64,000 bases of DNA, taken from NCBI RefSeq assembly GCF_003332885.2, contig NZ_QOWJ01000014.1, positions 62,001-126,000 on the forward strand. Direction: 5' to 3'. Positions 26,405 to 34,618 of the stretch are shown here, in pieces. Position numbers and translations under genes: made by a program. The notes under the pieces are model-generated. The model was not told where the DNA came from and did no database searches. It saw only the letters and a program-made list of their open reading frames with translations. The stretch comes from Paracnuella aquatica (lineage in GTDB: Bacteria; Bacteroidota; Bacteroidia; Chitinophagales; Chitinophagaceae). Each line of letters starts with the position of its first letter. Position 1 is the stretch's first letter.

Positions 26405-26692
26405 ATGCCAGCATTTGTTATTGTAGAAATTACCATCCACAACCTAGAGTTGTATGAAGCGTACAAAAAGCTAACGCCGGCTGCGGTGGCCGCATATGAT
26501 GGGCGCTTTGTGGTGCGGGGTGCCGCCACCGAAAGCCTCGAAGGCGACTGGAATCCGCAACGGATGGTGGTTTTAGAATTTCCTTCTGTGGAGCGTGCAA
26601 AGGAATGGTGGGCATCGCCGGAATATACCGAAGCAAAGATTATTCGCCAGCAAGCGGCAACTACGAAGATGTTGGTGGTGGAAGGCGTGTGA
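26405..26692 (+). CDS. DUF1330 family protein
   Basis: A 95-residue protein of the DUF1330 family, a dimeric alpha-beta (ferredoxin-like) fold of unknown function. Visible signatures are FVIVEITIHNLELYEAYKKLTPAAVAAYDGRFVVRGA, then EGDWNPQRMVVLEFPSVERAKEWWASPEYTEAKIIRQQAA. These are close to the family consensus over the whole length. No cofactor site is evident. It starts 74 bp after the thioesterase gene on the same strand, so joint transcription is possible. A repeat-rich, gene-free stretch follows. Confidence 0.88.
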   Translation: MPAFVIVEITIHNLELYEAYKKLTPAAVAAYDGRFVVRGAATESLEGDWNPQRMVVLEFPSVERAKEWWASPEYTEAKIIRQQAATTKMLVVEGV

Positions 26693-27217
26693 GCATATCG
26701 AACAAGAATTACGCGAAATTTTGAACTGCCGAAACCAACAGCCAGTAGTTGAATGATTATTGATTATTTAATTATTGGATTATTGGTTGCTGGCAATATG
26801 CAAAAATAGAGTCAGTGCAAGTATTGATGATTGGGCGTAGCCCAAATCTGTTGGTTGCACCGGGGAAACGCAAATAAATTTCCTGCTGTTGATCGAAGAT
26901 CAATCCTGTGGATTGAAACGGATGTTGCAAAAATGTAATGCTGTTTTTAGGGTTGGGCTTCGCCCAACACGGCGCAATTGACTGATTGTTGACTACCAAC
27001 AGGCTTGGGCTATGCCCAATTTTATGTTGGTTGTTGATCCATTTTTTTTAATAATAACGCAACTGCCTTTCCCCGCCGTTACTTCTTCCCCACCGAACAC
27101 CATAATCAATTCTCCATTAAACGAATCACCGCCTACGTCTTTCATCATTCAAAATTCCTTGTACCTTGTTTCTTGTTCGATATTCTCCCTCAACTTCGAC
27201 ATTCGTCTGTTCCTTGT
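26693..27217. repeat. Gene-free spacer with triloop hairpins and iterated inverted arms
   Basis: 525 bp between DUF1330 and the convergent acyltransferase gene. Outer arms ATATCGAACAAGAA (about 26696) and TTCTTGTTCGATAT (about 27170) are exact complements; the right side repeats CTTGTTC/TCTGTTC words that run into the end of the acyltransferase gene. Inside are five hairpins with 6-bp stems and 3-base loops: 26831-26845, 26889-26903, 26901-26915, 26953-26967 and 27005-27019; three share TTGGGC-N3-GCCCAA. ORFs here lack any protein-like character. Confidence 0.65.
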
Positions 27218-28003
27218 TCATCTGTTCGACATTCCCTCGGCTGCGTCTTCTTTTTTCCAATGGTGGGCGCCCTGCATCATATGGCTTTTGCTTTGTTCAA
27301 TGGCATCCATCACCTGCGCCAGGATCGCTTCTGCAGTATCGTCGTAATTAATGTTAAGTGGCGCTTTAAATGTTACCGAAAGTTGGGTGCCCTTTTTCTT
27401 AAACTTCAATCCTTTTTTATCAAAAGCACGCCAAAAACCCTGGATGACGATTGGCACCACGGTGGGCTTGCAATGCTTGATGATATAGGCCGTGCCTTTG
27501 CGGCCGGGGGCATAGGGTTTGGTGGTGCCTTGCGGAAAAGTAATGACCCAGTTGTTGCTCAAAGCCCGTTCAATTTTGCGGGTGTCGGATGGGTCGAGGC
27601 CGCGGCGCACTTCAGAGCCGTCTTTTCTCCATGTGCGCTTTACCGTTAGGGCGCCGGCAAGCGTAAACAGCTTGCTGATCCACGAGCTCTTCATGGTTTC
27701 CTCGGCAGCTACATAATATACATTGGTAAACGGGTTTAGCAGGTAATAGGGCACACCTAGGCGGTTGCGTTTACGCCATTTTACCGCACAAAATATTTGC
27801 AGGAACGTAATGACATCTGCAAAATAGGTTTGGTGGTTAGAAACAAAAAGTACGTTGCGGCGCGGCAGGTTTTCGATGTGCTCGGTGCCGGAGATGTTTA
27901 ATTTATTTACCCAAACAAGGCCGGGATAACTGAAAATGCCCACGATGGCATAAACCAGTTTGCGAATGATCTTGAATTGCGCCAGCCTTTTCCAAACTTC
28001 CAT
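27218..28003 (-). CDS. PlsC-like 1-acylglycerol-3-phosphate acyltransferase
   Basis: A 261-residue membrane-associated acyltransferase of the PlsC/LPLAT superfamily, likely adding the second acyl chain in phospholipid synthesis. An N-terminal hydrophobic helix (IIRKLVYAIVGIFSYPGLVWV) precedes the catalytic segment. The first block reads FVSNHQTYFADVITF, so His and Asp are five residues apart rather than the usual four. The third block is WVITFPQGTTKPYAPGRKGTAYI, with FPQGTT in place of FPEGTR. Such variants occur in Bacteroidota homologues as far as I recall, so it is probably active, but its acceptor is less certain than the name implies. Confidence 0.8.
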   Translation of the reverse strand: MEVWKRLAQFKIIRKLVYAIVGIFSYPGLVWVNKLNISGTEHIENLPRRNVLFVSNHQTYFADVITFLQIFCAVKWRKRNRLGVPYYLLNPFTNVYYVAAEETMKSSWISKLFTLAGALTVKRTWRKDGSEVRRGLDPSDTRKIERALSNNWVITFPQGTTKPYAPGRKGTAYIIKHCKPTVVPIVIQGFWRAFDKKGLKFKKKGTQLSVTFKAPLNINYDDTAEAILAQVMDAIEQSKSHMMQGAHHWKKEDAAEGMSNR

Positions 28004-28160
28004 GTTCGAACGCTTAAAACGTTAAAGATAAAGGGCCGCACGGTACAGCGTTGCTGCGGTGCCGAATAATTTATCCACTCCCTGATACTTGGGGGAATAA
28101 ATATTGTGCCTTAACTAAATAACATCCAACAAATTAGAAAGGCGACCTTATAGTGGTCAT

Positions 28161-28189
28161 AAAAAAGCACCCCGCCGTAGCGAGGTGCT
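28161..28189 (-). terminator. Terminator of rpsA
   Basis: AGCACCTCGC...GCGGGGTGCT stem followed by TTTTTT on the minus strand, about 30 bp past the rpsA stop. Confidence 0.8.
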
Positions 28190-28219
28190 GTATTGTTTGC
28201 TGCAATAAAGCGGCAGAAA

Positions 28220-30190
28220 TTATTTCTGTTCGCCACCCTTTTGCTCCTGCTGCTGCAGGCGCTCTTTGATTTGCGCCAGCGCACCGAGGTCGCCAAGGGT
28301 CGGTTTTTCAACCTTGCCCTGCAGGTTTTTAACGGCTTTCTTGGTTTGGTCGGCTTGTGCACGTGCTTCCTTACGGGCAGCATCGCGTTCGCCGGCCTGA
28401 GCTTGTTCCCAAATGCGAGCATGGGAAACCACAATACGTTTTTCGTTGCGGTCAAACTCAATTACCATGAATTCTGCAGTTTCATCGGCACCAACTGCTT
28501 TGCCATCTTCTTTGGCAAGGTGACGGTTGGGAGCAAAACCTTCCAGACCGTAAGGCAGTTGTACGATTGCGCCTTTGTCGTCCTTGCGGGAAACAGTGGC
28601 TTCGTGGATGGTACCAACGGCAAAGGTATCCTGCAGGCTGTTCCAGGGATCTTCTTCCAGTTGTTTGTGTCCCAGTTGCAGTTTGCGGTTGTCTTTGTCA
28701 ATACCCAGGATCACCACCTCGATGTTTTGTGCCACCTTGGTGTACTCGCTTGGGTGATTGAAACGCTTCAGCCAGCTCAGGTCGGAGATGTGGATCATAC
28801 CGCCGATACCGGGTTCCAGCTCAACAAACACGCCATAAGGAGTGATGTTTTTCACCACGCCGTTGTGACGGCTGCCTTCGGGGAATTTGGTTTCGATGGT
28901 GCTCCAGGGATCTTCAGACAGTTGCTTTATCGAGAGGCTCATTTTGCGGCTGTCCTTATCCAAGGTAACCACTTTAGCTTCGTGCTCATCGTTCAGCTTG
29001 AAGAACTCTTTAGCATTGATTGGGGTGTTGGCCCAGGTAATTTCAGACACGTGTACCAGACCTTCTACGCCTGGCATGATTTCCAGGAACGCACCGTAGT
29101 CTTCAATGTTCACTACACGGCCTTTAACAACGGAGCCTTCCGAAATGGTCTCAGGCAGCACATCCCATGGGTGTGGGGTCAGTTGCTTCAAACCAAGCGA
29201 AATGCGGCGTTTTTCGTCGTCGAAATCCAGAACCACCACGTTTACTTTCTGGTCCAGCTTCAACACCTCTGAAGGGTGGTTGATGCGGCCCCATGAAATA
29301 TCGGTGATGTACAGCAAACCGTCGAGACCACCCAGGTCCATGAACGCACCGAAGTCGGTGATGTTCTTTACAGTACCTTCCAGTACCTGGCCTTTTTCAA
29401 GTTGTCCGATGATCTGTGCACGTTGTGCCTCGATATCGCTTTCGATCAGTGCTTTGTGCGATACTACGGCATTCTTGATGGCTTCGTTGATCTTCACCAC
29501 CTTGAATTCCATTGTTTTACCTACAAACTGGTCGTAGTCGGTTACAGGCTTCACGTCGATTTGTGAGCCCGGCAGGAAGGTTTCCATACCAAATACGTCT
29601 ACGATCAGGCCACCCTTAGTTTTGCTGGTAACGGTACCGGTAACGATCTCACCAGATTTGTGGATCTCAACGATGCGTTCCCAAGCACGGGTAATGCGGG
29701 CCTGTTTGCGGCTCAGGTTCAGGTTACCCTGGCGGTCTTCTTTTTCGATCACCATTACTTCAACCTCGTCGCCAACAGACAGGTTCTGCAGGTCGCGGAA
29801 TTCGTTCAGGGAGATCAGACCGTCGGACTTGAAGCCGATGTTCAGTACCACGTCGGTTTTAGTGATACCAACAACGGTACCGGTGATCAGCTCACCGTCG
29901 TTCAGTTGTACGAAGGTGTTTTCGTACACCTTGTCGTACTTTTCTTTTTCGTCTTTGCTGTAGCTGGCAACGTTGCGTTTGTCGATGCTCCAGTCAAAGT
30001 CGTCATGAGCAGTTTCTACGCGGGGAGCTGGCGCTTCAGCTACGGGAGCTGGTGCTGCTTCCTGTGCGGGAGCTGCTTCTGCGGCAGGTGCATTTGTTGT
30101 CGCTGTAGCAGTTTCAGCAGCGGCAGTTTCCTGCGCTACCGGAGCCTGCTCCTGGCCTTCAGCGTTTGGGTTAACAATATTTTCTTCCAT
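28220..30190 (-). CDS. rpsA: 30S ribosomal protein S1
   Basis: S1 brings mRNA to the 30S subunit. At 656 residues it has an N-terminal Ala/Glu/Pro-rich extension (about 1-85), absent from E. coli S1, followed by six S1 (OB-fold) repeats. Clear repeats include GQVLEGTVKNITDFGAFMDL, GSVVKGRVVNIEDYGAFLEI and GSRHNGVVKNITPYGVFVEL, each followed by GLVHVSEI-type strands. The end is Lys/Gln-rich. The start at 30190 (MEENIVNPNAEGQEQ) is preferred over an upstream in-frame ATG at 30223. A -7 box at 30221-30228 gives a leader of about 30 bases that contains a small CCGGA/TCCGG hairpin next to the start. It is monocistronic. Confidence 0.96.
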   Translation of the reverse strand: MEENIVNPNAEGQEQAPVAQETAAAETATATTNAPAAEAAPAQEAAPAPVAEAPAPRVETAHDDFDWSIDKRNVASYSKDEKEKYDKVYENTFVQLNDGELITGTVVGITKTDVVLNIGFKSDGLISLNEFRDLQNLSVGDEVEVMVIEKEDRQGNLNLSRKQARITRAWERIVEIHKSGEIVTGTVTSKTKGGLIVDVFGMETFLPGSQIDVKPVTDYDQFVGKTMEFKVVKINEAIKNAVVSHKALIESDIEAQRAQIIGQLEKGQVLEGTVKNITDFGAFMDLGGLDGLLYITDISWGRINHPSEVLKLDQKVNVVVLDFDDEKRRISLGLKQLTPHPWDVLPETISEGSVVKGRVVNIEDYGAFLEIMPGVEGLVHVSEITWANTPINAKEFFKLNDEHEAKVVTLDKDSRKMSLSIKQLSEDPWSTIETKFPEGSRHNGVVKNITPYGVFVELEPGIGGMIHISDLSWLKRFNHPSEYTKVAQNIEVVILGIDKDNRKLQLGHKQLEEDPWNSLQDTFAVGTIHEATVSRKDDKGAIVQLPYGLEGFAPNRHLAKEDGKAVGADETAEFMVIEFDRNEKRIVVSHARIWEQAQAGERDAARKEARAQADQTKKAVKNLQGKVEKPTLGDLGALAQIKERLQQQEQKGGEQK

Positions 30191-30220
30191 AAAAATTCCG
30201 GAGGGTTTATTCCGGGGCGG

Positions 30221-30228
30221 CAAATATA
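30221..30228 (-). promoter_or_regulatory. Putative -7 box for rpsA
   Basis: TATATTTG on the minus strand, followed by CCGCC; about 30 bases upstream of the rpsA ATG at 30190. Confidence 0.5.
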
Positions 30229-30385
30229 AGCAATCCTGTGGAGAAGAAAACCGCAGCAGCAGGGAGTTTCGTTAAAAAATCATCTGAGAAAGTGATTAAG
30301 AACGGCGTGGTGAAAGGCCTGTGTGACAAGTGCATTTAACGTCCTGCCGATGGAGCCTTTTGTATTGCATTTGGATTTCCGGCTT

Positions 30386-30515
30386 TGTCATGCTGAGTGC
30401 GGCGAAGCATCTGTGTGCCGAATCTGCAAGCATTATCAAAGAAATGGTAGCGTATTTTATCATTCAAAGCTGGCATTGGTGTAGGTTCGGATCCTTCACT
30501 GCGCTCAGGATGACA
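30386..30515. repeat. Degenerate dispersed inverted repeat (TGTCATxCTGAG type)
   Basis: Left arm TGTCATGCTGAGTGCGGCGA (30386 on) and right arm ending GCGCTCAGGATGACA (to 30515) are imperfect complements around a centre of about 75 bases. This is a common intergenic element type in Bacteroidota; ORFs reading through it are spurious. Confidence 0.65.
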
Positions 30516-30607
30516 AGGGCAAAAAGCGTGACGAATGAGCAGAAATGATTAGAAGAAAAGATCCTTGTGTCAGCGATGGTGTAGGTCGGATACTGCACTT
30601 AGACTCT

Positions 30608-30692
30608 GTCATGCCGAACTTGTTTCGGCATCCCCTTCTATTATCGGAGTTTACCAAAACACAAGGAGATGCCGAAACAAGTTCGGCATGAC
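30608..30692. repeat. Dispersed palindromic repeat, copy 2
   Basis: A perfect 24-bp inverted pair (GTCATGCCGAACTTGTTTCG... at 30608-30631 and its exact complement at 30669-30692) around 37 bases. Same arms as 5978-6061. Confidence 0.85.
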
Positions 30693-30758
30693 AGCTAATG
30701 AAGGACAACGGTTTACTAACGGTGCAACGGAAAGCACAATAGCGTTACAGGACGCCGC

Positions 30759-30806
30759 AGTGTGCGACGCAACAGCAGCCCAATAGCAATTCAAAAGCTG
30801 GCTCCA
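30759..30806. repeat. Dispersed repeat with GTTGCGTCGCACACT core, copy 2
   Basis: AGTGTGCGACGCAAC, then CAATAG and AAAAGCTGGC, matching the order of 6583-6640 with diverged bases between. It is close to the end of the minus-strand MORN-like gene. Confidence 0.55.
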
Positions 30807-30827
30807 ACAAAAAAACACCAAACAAAA

Positions 30828-30851
30828 CAGCCACTTCGGGTGAAGTGGCTG
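30828..30851 (-). terminator. Terminator of the MORN-like gene
   Basis: CAGCCACTTC-ACCC-GAAGTGGCTG stem (minus strand) running into TTTTGTTTGGTGTTTTTTT, 50 bp past the gene stop. Confidence 0.75.
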
Positions 30852-30900
30852 CAAACAAATATCTATTGGAAACGAAAAGTTCTCCGAAAAGAAGCATCAA

Positions 30901-31629
30901 TTAAAAAGTACTGCCATCCCGCACCCGCACTTTCTTTTTACCGGCGTTCTTTTTTTCGAAATCTATCACTGCCTGGGGTTTGGGCATTTTCTTTTTCTCT
31001 TCTTCGGTTTTTGGTTTGTAAGCGGGCTTTTTGCCGGCGCCGGTTACGTCAATCGGCGCCAGGTCGTCCTCGGCGGCAAGGCCATCAATACCTGCTTCCC
31101 CCTCAGTCTTTATTTTATCAAAAATGTATTCTTCCTTTTTTTCCAGCTTGCCGCTGAAAGTATCGTAGTAGCGCCAGGTGCCGTGGCGCAGCGCAGTGCC
31201 TTCCAGTTTGATCACCCGCTTTTCAATGATGCGGCCCGGGTTGTCGGGGTCGATCACATCAACCGTATCGTATGGATTCTCCGGGTTTACGGCCTTCCAG
31301 CTTTCTTCCCGCACGGGGTCGCCCATCGGGGTCATGTACACGCTTTTGCCGTTTTTGTAACCCCATTTATAATTTTCAATGGCCAGCAAATCGCCTTCCA
31401 GTGAAAAGCGCTGCCACTGCCCTTCTTTCATACCATTGTGGTAAAACCCCTGCTCCTCGTAACCCCGTTCGCCTTTGGCATTTTCGATGCGCTCTACCCA
31501 GCGCCCCTGCCGCTTGCCGGCCACATCCACGCAATTGAGGGTATCGCCTTTTACACCAATGATGAACGATTTGCACTGGGCAAAGCTTTCAAAGGAAAGG
31601 AGCAGTAAAAAAAAGGGAAGGATGCGCAT
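30901..31629 (-). CDS. Secreted MORN-repeat-like protein of unknown function
   Basis: A 242-residue protein with a signal peptide (MRILPFFLLLLSFESFAQ). The middle contains MORN-like turns: GKRQGRWVERIENAKGERGYEEQGFYHNGMKEGQWQRFSLEGDLLAIENYKWGYKNGKS and later GTALRHGTWRYYDTFSGKLEKKEEY. Such [YWF]xxGxxxG-type variants are seen in YwqK-like and other Bacteroidota surface proteins, and their role is usually unknown. The C-terminal third is Lys/Glu/Pro-rich and probably disordered, ending KKKVRVRDGSTF. The start at 31629 is chosen for the signal peptide. No sorting domain is evident, so periplasmic or lipid-free secretion is assumed. Confidence 0.65.
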   Translation of the reverse strand: MRILPFFLLLLSFESFAQCKSFIIGVKGDTLNCVDVAGKRQGRWVERIENAKGERGYEEQGFYHNGMKEGQWQRFSLEGDLLAIENYKWGYKNGKSVYMTPMGDPVREESWKAVNPENPYDTVDVIDPDNPGRIIEKRVIKLEGTALRHGTWRYYDTFSGKLEKKEEYIFDKIKTEGEAGIDGLAAEDDLAPIDVTGAGKKPAYKPKTEEEKKKMPKPQAVIDFEKKNAGKKKVRVRDGSTF

Positions 31630-31744
31630 GATTTTATTTTTTAATAACGGTACCGCCGGGCACCGCATTGAGGGTCAACAAATTCTTTACCTCTTGGTTG
31701 TTCTATGGCTAAGCTTACCTTAGAAACGAAAATTTCAACTTTTT

Positions 31745-34252
31745 ATGTTTTCAAAATTACACAAAGCCTCCCTCCTGGCCGTTTTGTTGTTTGTTACCCT
31801 TTTGCCAAAAGCTGGGGCGCAGGTAAAGCCCACACCTGCCGCCGAACGGATGAAGGGGCTGGAACAAAGAAAAATTCTGGCGCAGCGTTCCACCTACAAC
31901 AGCACGGCTTTCCGAAACATTGGGCCCACGGTTATGAGCGGCCGGGTGGTTGACCTGGAAGTAAACGCCGCCGACCCTACGGAATTTTATGTAGCCTATG
32001 CCACCGGCGGGCTTTGGTACAGCAACAACAACGGGCAAAGTTTTACGCCCCTGTTCGACAGCTTGGACGTGATGACCATTGGCGATATTGCCGTGGACTG
32101 GAAAACCGGCGCCATTTGGGTGGGCACCGGGGAGGTGAACAGCAGCCGCTCCACGTATGCGGGGCTGGGTGTTTATAAAAGCAACGATAAGGGCAAAACC
32201 TGGCAATACCTTGGCCTGCCCGAATCGCACCATATTGGTAAAATCCAGTTGCACCCTACCAATCCCGACATTGCCTGGGTGGCGGTGATGGGACACCTGT
32301 ATTCACCCAATAAAGAGCGGGGCATTTACCATACCACGGACGGTGGTAAAACCTGGAAGCATACGCTGGCCATCGATGAAAATACAGGCGTGGTAGAACT
32401 GGAAATAAATCCGCAAAACCCGTCCGAGCTGTATGCCGCAGCCTGGTACCGTACCCGCAGCGCCTGGAACTTTGAAGAAGGCGGCGCTACCAGCGGCATT
32501 TATAAAACTGTGGATGGCGGCGCTACCTGGACGCTGCTCACAAAGCCCGGCTCGGGTTTTCCGGCAGGCGCACATGTGGGCCGTATTGGCCTGGCCGTTT
32601 ACCCAAAAAATGGGCAGATTGTGTATGCCATTGTAGACAACCAGCAGGCACGCCCCGACACGGCGAAAAAGGACACCGCCAAATATGTGCTCAACGATTT
32701 TAAAAACCTGACCGCAGCGCAGTTTGCAGCCTTGAATACTGCGAAGATTGATACGTTTTTAAAACAAGTGGGACTGCTCAACCGCTACAACGGCGCTACC
32801 ATTAAAGCTGGTGTGGCCACCGGCCGTTGGAAACCCACCGTGTTGTACGATCACCTCAACGTGAACGACGGATTCCAGGGAACGCCCATTGGCGCCGAAG
32901 TGTACCGCAGCGAAGACGGCGGTAAAAGCTGGCGCAAAACCAACACCAAAGCACTGAACCTGTACAGCACGTTTGGGTATTATTTCGGTAAAATTTATGT
33001 GTCGCCGGCCAACGACCAGAAAGTGGTCATAACCGGCATCAGCATCGAATACTCAACCGACGGCGGTAAAACATTTACCGAAATGGCCGACGACAATGTG
33101 CATGCCGACCACCACGCAGTGTGGATCAACCCGGCCCGCGACAGCCATATTTTTAGCGGCAATGATGGCGGCCTCAACATCAGCTACGATGACGGCAAGA
33201 ACTGGTTTAAAGCCAACACGCCGCCGCTGGGACAGTTTTACACCGTAACCGTTGACAATGCCCGCCCTTATAATGTGTATGGCGGTTTGCAGGACAATGG
33301 CGTTTGGTGGGGACCATCTACTTACCGGTTTGGCACGGCCTGGCACCAAAGCGGCAACTACCCGTACAAAAGCATTGCAGGCGGCGACGGCATGCAAGTG
33401 CAGGTAGATACTACCGATAACCAGACCGTGTACACCGGCTCGCAGTTTGGTGCTTATGCACGCATCAACAAAATGGAATCGCGCAGCCGCAAATCGGTGC
33501 GGCCGGTGCACCAGTTGGGCGAAGCGCCGCTGCGTTTTAACTGGCAAACGCCGATCCTGCTGAGCAAGCACAACCCGCAGGTATTTTATATTGGCGCCAA
33601 CCGCCTATACCGCTCCTTTAACCGCGGCGATAGTCTATCGCCATTGAGTGCCGACCTCACCGGCGGTAAACGCGAAGGCGATGTGCCCTTTGGTACGCTT
33701 ACCACCATTGCCGAATCGCCGCTGCGTTTTGGACTGCTGTACACTGGCTCCGACGATGGCCGCATCCAGGTATCGAAAGATGCAGGCTTTAGCTGGACGC
33801 AGGTGGGCAATGCCATGGCTGGTAAAAAAGCCGCATCAGCACAACTGCCCCAAGGCCTTTGGGTGAGCCGCGTGGTAGCATCCCGTTTCAGCGAGCCACG
33901 GGTGTATGCATCGCTTAACGGCTACCGCAACGATGACTTTAAACCTTACCTTTTTGTAAGCGAAGACCACGGTGCCACCTGGCAGCAACTGGGCACCGAC
34001 CTGCCCACTGAGTCAATCAACGTGGTGCGTGAAGACCCCTGGAACGAAAACGTCCTTTATGTAGGTACCGATGGCGGATTGTATGTCTCCACCGACCGCG
34101 GTAAAACCTTTATGATGTGGAACGCCGGTTTGCCCCGGTCCATCCCGGTGCACGACATTGCCATCCAGGAACGGGAACGCGAAATTGTGCTGGGCACGCA
34201 TGGACGCAGTTTGTATGTAGCAAAACTGCCGGCTGCTGCTGGTGCGAAATAG
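31745..34252 (+). CDS. Secreted beta-propeller (VPS10/BNR-like) protein
   Basis: An 835-residue exported protein with a signal peptide (LHKASLLAVLLFVTLLPKAGAQ). Throughout it has BNR/sortilin-type repeats with Ser/Asp-x-Asp-x-Gly-x-x-Trp cores: YKSNDKGKTWQYL, YHTTDGGKTWKHT, YKTVDGGATWTLL, YRSEDGGKSWRKT, EYSTDGGKTFTEM, QVSKDAGFSWTQV, VSEDHGATWQQL and VSTDRGKTFMMW. This predicts one or two large propellers, as in the VPS10-domain proteins often auto-annotated as glycosyl hydrolases. No catalytic triad of a sialidase was found. It likely acts in the periplasm or on the surface. It is a single gene ending in a strong hairpin (34310-34343). Confidence 0.8.
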   Translation: MFSKLHKASLLAVLLFVTLLPKAGAQVKPTPAAERMKGLEQRKILAQRSTYNSTAFRNIGPTVMSGRVVDLEVNAADPTEFYVAYATGGLWYSNNNGQSFTPLFDSLDVMTIGDIAVDWKTGAIWVGTGEVNSSRSTYAGLGVYKSNDKGKTWQYLGLPESHHIGKIQLHPTNPDIAWVAVMGHLYSPNKERGIYHTTDGGKTWKHTLAIDENTGVVELEINPQNPSELYAAAWYRTRSAWNFEEGGATSGIYKTVDGGATWTLLTKPGSGFPAGAHVGRIGLAVYPKNGQIVYAIVDNQQARPDTAKKDTAKYVLNDFKNLTAAQFAALNTAKIDTFLKQVGLLNRYNGATIKAGVATGRWKPTVLYDHLNVNDGFQGTPIGAEVYRSEDGGKSWRKTNTKALNLYSTFGYYFGKIYVSPANDQKVVITGISIEYSTDGGKTFTEMADDNVHADHHAVWINPARDSHIFSGNDGGLNISYDDGKNWFKANTPPLGQFYTVTVDNARPYNVYGGLQDNGVWWGPSTYRFGTAWHQSGNYPYKSIAGGDGMQVQVDTTDNQTVYTGSQFGAYARINKMESRSRKSVRPVHQLGEAPLRFNWQTPILLSKHNPQVFYIGANRLYRSFNRGDSLSPLSADLTGGKREGDVPFGTLTTIAESPLRFGLLYTGSDDGRIQVSKDAGFSWTQVGNAMAGKKAASAQLPQGLWVSRVVASRFSEPRVYASLNGYRNDDFKPYLFVSEDHGATWQQLGTDLPTESINVVREDPWNENVLYVGTDGGLYVSTDRGKTFMMWNAGLPRSIPVHDIAIQEREREIVLGTHGRSLYVAKLPAAAGAK

Positions 34253-34618
34253 ACAACTGCAAATGTTGCGCAAAGCGGCAATTCCTAGATTTCAACCATT
34301 TTGTACTCACAATAGCCCTATCATGGATAGGGCTATTGTTTTTATGAAAGCACTTCCACTTAGCGGTATTCATTGATACCTTTTTTTATGCCTTGCATCC
34401 CACCAATATTACGTTCAGCCTTCACTATTTATGAATTCTAACATTGCATTTATCGGATACAATGCACCGCATTTTAATAGATAGCCAATTCTCTTCCATT
34501 TCTGTTTTCCATTGTTGCTTTATAAATAAAATGTCGCATTCCTGTAACTGTTTCATGTGCGGCAAAAAGACCAACTTTGCAGCGGCACTATTTTTTGAAC
34601 AGCATAGCGGAAGGATTC
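34253..34618. other. Spacer before FUSC-type gene
   Basis: 366 bp containing the terminator at 34310-34343 and, near its right end, CAACTTTGC (about 34571), which only partly fits a -7 box. No credible ORF or other repeat is seen. Confidence 0.4.
34310..34343 (+). terminator. Terminator of beta-propeller gene
   Basis: A 13-bp perfect stem (CAATAGCCCTATC and complement) with an ATG loop and a following T-run. Confidence 0.85.

Noticed and set aside
26772-26999. 75-codon minus-strand ORF in the triloop-hairpin spacer
   Set aside because: It starts with TTG, is made partly of hairpin repeats, and shows no conserved motif; a decayed gene cannot be excluded, but coding is not supported.
28193-29272. 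359-codon plus-strand frame inside rpsA
   Set aside because: It lies opposite six clear S1 repeats; its translation is Phe-, Val- and Gln-rich with no signal, domain or conserved motif.
30330-30786. Short ORFs reading FVMLSAAKHL and CHAELVSASP
   Set aside because: They run through dispersed palindromic repeats; peptides of this type are recurrent false predictions in Bacteroidota genomes.
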